Shown here: positions 5,624 to 7,417 of the stretch, one piece after another
Layout: the number at the start of each line of letters is the position of its first letter
Numbering within the stretch: position 1 is the stretch's first letter
Origin: Govanella sp037189785
GTDB lineage: Bacteria > Pseudomonadota > Alphaproteobacteria > Sphingomonadales > Govanellaceae
Length of the DNA: 7,417 nucleotides
Assembly (NCBI GenBank): GCA_037189785.1
Contig: JBBCIP010000311.1
Location: 1-7,417 of the forward strand
Direction: 5' to 3'
The notes under the pieces: model-generated
The model's input: the letters and a program-made list of their open reading frames with translations, nothing else
Told to the model about the DNA's origin: nothing
The model's database searches: none
Position numbers and translations under genes: made by a program

Positions 5624-6208
5624 TTAGGGTTCTAATCCGGTCAATGTTTTGAAATAGTATCCTAGAAATTCTTTCCGCGTTTCTTTTGTTTCTTTGATAT
5701 GCAGGGCGTAATAACCGACTTGGTGGAAATAGGTTATGCGTGCGCGGATGAATGCTTCGTCATCGCTGTAGCCGAAGGCAACAAAGATATCCTTAATGCT
5801 GTCGATACGCTTTGAATCAATGCGGCGGATGCTGCGTTCGACTTTGGGCGATGTTCTGGCCCAATCACGGATAGCGGAATCATAGGCCGGGCTGAAGTCT
5901 TTTTCATCGAGCCAGATCTGCATCATTTGCTGAAAGCGTAGTTTAGGGTCAAGCGTACTATCGGACATGCTTTCCAACAAAGGCGTGGTGTTGGTGCGTT
6001 CCCAATCCTTTAAAAGTGCATCCAAAAGTTCTTCGCGGCTTTTGAAAAACCAGTAAAAGCTGCCACGGGTGATGCTTAAATCTTTGGCCAGACGATCGAC
6101 CTTGACTTGTTCGACCCCCCCGGACAAAAGCGCGCTTTTCGCGGCAACGATCCAGTCTTCCCGGGTCATGCGCTGGTGACTGCGCTTGTCGTTTGATGTT
6201 TTGGTCAT
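5624..6208 (-). CDS. TetR/AcrR-family transcriptional regulator
   Basis: A 194-residue regulator with the N-terminal TetR DNA-binding domain at about 15-65: TREDWIVAAKSALLSGGVEQVKVDRLAKDLSIT, then the recognition helix and signature RGSFYWFFKSREELLDALL (48-66). The C-terminal ligand-binding half (about 70-194) is not diagnostic; it includes IRDWARTSPKVERSIRRID, and no ligand can be named. It does not resemble BetI. ATG 6208 is chosen for the normal distance to the HTH, with GAGG at 6213-6216 close upstream. A TTG at 6221-6223 behind AGAGG, and ATGs at 6244 and 6253, are in-frame alternatives, the last two running into the promoter region. It is divergent from soxB across a repeat-rich 88-bp gap, so it probably represses itself and soxB. 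It converges on the XRE-cupin gene with 2 bp between stops. Confidence 0.87.
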   Translation of the reverse strand: MTKTSNDKRSHQRMTREDWIVAAKSALLSGGVEQVKVDRLAKDLSITRGSFYWFFKSREELLDALLKDWERTNTTPLLESMSDSTLDPKLRFQQMMQIWLDEKDFSPAYDSAIRDWARTSPKVERSIRRIDSKRIDSIKDIFVAFGYSDDEAFIRARITYFHQVGYYALHIKETKETRKEFLGYYFKTLTGLEP

Positions 6209-6254
6209 GGGGCCTCGGCTCAATATTTCCTCTTGCAACAGCATTAAACACACA

Positions 6255-6286
6255 ATACTGTATAGTCAATCAATACAGTTCTGTAT
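6255..6286. promoter_or_regulatory. Triple-arm inverted repeat, probable TetR operator for tetR/soxB
   Basis: The arm CTGTAT occurs at 6258-6263 and 6281-6286, with its complement ATACAG at 6273-6278. The first two form a 7-bp inverted repeat (ACTGTAT at 6257-6263, ATACAGT at 6273-6279) with a 9-bp gap. The last two form a perfect 14-bp palindrome, ATACAGTTCTGTAT (6273-6286), with a TT centre. The first arm is also part of a small palindrome, ATACTGTAT (6255-6263). It ends 10 bp before the soxB ATG. A - strand TTGACT at 6264-6269 lies within it and could be the tetR -35, with a weak TTTAAT (6243-6248) 15 nt on. Confidence 0.65.
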
Positions 6287-6296
6287 GGAATATATC

Positions 6297-7417
6297 ATGC
6301 CGCTTGGGAAAACACCATTTCGAGCTAAATTTTCGGGCCTTTCCTTGGCTCGCAACGCTCTCAATCATCATCAAGACTGGCCGAAAATGTGGCGTAGCCC
6401 GACGCCCAAGGCATCTTATGATGTCGTTATCGTTGGTGGCGGCGGTCATGGTTTGGCCACGGCTTATTATCTTGCCAAGAATCACGGTCTGACCAATGTG
6501 GCTGTGATTGAAAAAGGCTGGCTTGGCGGCGGTAATACGGGGCGTAATACCACGGCGGTGCGATCCAATTATCTTTATCCGGAAAGCGCACGTTTTTACG
6601 ATTTCTCGCTTAAACTTTATGAAGGTCTAACAGAAGATCTTAACTATAACATCATGCTCAGCCAGCGCGGCGTTTTGACGCTCGGGTTCAGTCGTCATGA
6701 GATGGAGATGTTTTCGCGTTGGTCCAATGCCATGCAACTCAATGGCGTTGATTCCGAAATGCTGACGCCTCAGCAAATTAAAGATATTGTACCGCTGGTC
6801 GATATCACGACGCCGGTCCGTAATCCGTTGATGGGTGGGTTTATCCAACGGCGTGGGGGTGTGGCGCGCCATGATGCTGTGGCCTGGGGCTATGCGCGGG
6901 CTGCTGACGCTTATGGAATCGATATCATTCAACAATGTGAAGTGACCGGGGTGCGCCGCGACGGTGATAGAGTCATCGGCGTGGAAACAACCAAAGGTTT
7001 CATTGGCGCGAATAAAGTCGGTATTGCCACGGCGGGTCATACCTCTGTGTTGTGCGGCATGGCCGGATTCCGGGTGCCGATCGAAAGCTGTGCGTTGCAA
7101 GCCTTTGTGTCTGAACCGATCAAACCGGTACTCGATGTGTTGGTGTTATCGGGCGCGACCCATGTTTATTTAAGTCAGTCGGATAAGGGGGAATTGGTGA
7201 TCGGGGGCGCTTCCGATCCTTATAATTCTTATGCGCAACGGGGACGTTACTCGACGATTGAACATACGACTGCGGCACTTTTGGATTTGTTTCCCATGTT
7301 CGGCCGATTGCGGTTGATGCGGCAATGGGCTGGTATTTGTGATTTGGCGCCGGATCGTAGTCCGATTATTTCGCCGACCCCCGTTGATAATTTTTATATC
7401 AGCACTGGTTGGGGCAC
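6297..7417 (+). CDS. soxB: Sarcosine oxidase beta subunit SoxB (partial, runs off the window)
   Basis: Beta subunit of heterotetrameric sarcosine oxidase, which oxidatively demethylates sarcosine to glycine with tetrahydrofolate as acceptor. The frame is open for 373 codons to the window edge, about 40 short of the usual 410-420. Family blocks are clear: the N-terminal WRSPTPKASYDVVIVGGGGHGLATAYYLAK region (32-61, dinucleotide loop GGGGHG 47-52), VIEKGWLGGGNTGRNTT (70-86), RSNYL (89-93), LSQRGVL (121-127), QRRGGVARHDAVAWGYARAAD (184-204), CEVTGV (214-219), LQAFVSE (267-273) and YLSQSDKGELVIGG (291-304). His192 in ARHDAV corresponds to the histidine that carries covalent FMN in characterised enzymes. 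GGAA at 6287-6290 sits 6 nt before the ATG. Related beta-type subunits of N-methylglutamate dehydrogenase cannot be fully excluded. soxD, soxA and soxG would be expected beyond the window. It is divergent from, and probably controlled by, the TetR gene. Confidence 0.92.
   Translation, partial: MPLGKTPFRAKFSGLSLARNALNHHQDWPKMWRSPTPKASYDVVIVGGGGHGLATAYYLAKNHGLTNVAVIEKGWLGGGNTGRNTTAVRSNYLYPESARFYDFSLKLYEGLTEDLNYNIMLSQRGVLTLGFSRHEMEMFSRWSNAMQLNGVDSEMLTPQQIKDIVPLVDITTPVRNPLMGGFIQRRGGVARHDAVAWGYARAADAYGIDIIQQCEVTGVRRDGDRVIGVETTKGFIGANKVGIATAGHTSVLCGMAGFRVPIESCALQAFVSEPIKPVLDVLVLSGATHVYLSQSDKGELVIGGASDPYNSYAQRGRYSTIEHTTAALLDLFPMFGRLRLMRQWAGICDLAPDRSPIISPTPVDNFYISTGWG

Noticed and set aside
5676..5697. 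TTTCTTTTG followed by TTTCTTTG, resembling left arms of the XRE operator
   Set aside because: It lies inside the tetR coding region where it encodes the KETKETRKE segment; there is no right arm and no promoter context.
6627..7100. 157-codon - strand ORF inside soxB
   Set aside because: It is antisense to strongly conserved SoxB motifs on the + strand, which are the real coding sequence.

Overview
The window looks like chromosomal DNA of an alphaproteobacterium, perhaps a free-living or marine relative of the Rhodospirillales. This is inferred from moderate GC content, a heterotetrameric-type sarcosine oxidase beta subunit, a FOXRED1-like flavoprotein and a pseudaminic acid gene. No rRNA or other taxonomic marker is present, so the placement is tentative.

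Left part (1-1555, + strand): the last codons of an unidentified gene run by an ATGA overlap into pseI (pseudaminic acid synthase). pseI runs by a second ATGA overlap into arfB (stalled-ribosome peptidyl-tRNA hydrolase). This looks like the end of a surface- or flagellar-glycan operon with a ribosome-rescue gene attached. A curA-type NADPH-dependent alkenal/alkenone reductase lies convergently on the - strand (1586-2611).

Middle part (2612-5621), the most interesting: three genes form a compact cassette. An ornithine cyclodeaminase/mu-crystallin family protein (+, probably an imine reductase) converges on, and overlaps by 8 bp, a FAD-dependent DAO-family oxidoreductase (-) that resembles mitochondrial FOXRED1. 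Divergent from the flavoprotein is a XRE-HTH/cupin regulator (+). Perfect 14-bp palindromes of the same design (TTTCYT-TT-ARGAAA) lie in both promoter regions of the cassette, at 2701-2714 and 4890-4903. The simplest reading is that the XRE-cupin protein controls both enzymes and itself. The enzymes could act in sequence on an amino or imino acid: flavin-linked oxidation to an imine, then NAD(P)H-linked reduction. The substrate cannot be read from the sequence.

Right part (5624-7417): a TetR-family regulator (-) is divergent from soxB (sarcosine oxidase beta subunit, +), which runs off the window edge. The 88-bp gap between them carries three copies of a CTGTAT/ATACAG arm, a likely TetR operator controlling both genes. 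Together the middle and right parts suggest a neighbourhood for catabolism of amino acids or N-methylated amines, with two separate local regulators.

The three non-coding gaps (2612-2732, 4849-4946, 6209-6296) hold the promoters and operators described here. The two convergent junctions at 3667-3674 and 5622-5623 leave no room for an intergenic terminator, and I saw no convincing rho-independent terminator. I saw no tRNA, rRNA, mobile element or CRISPR array.
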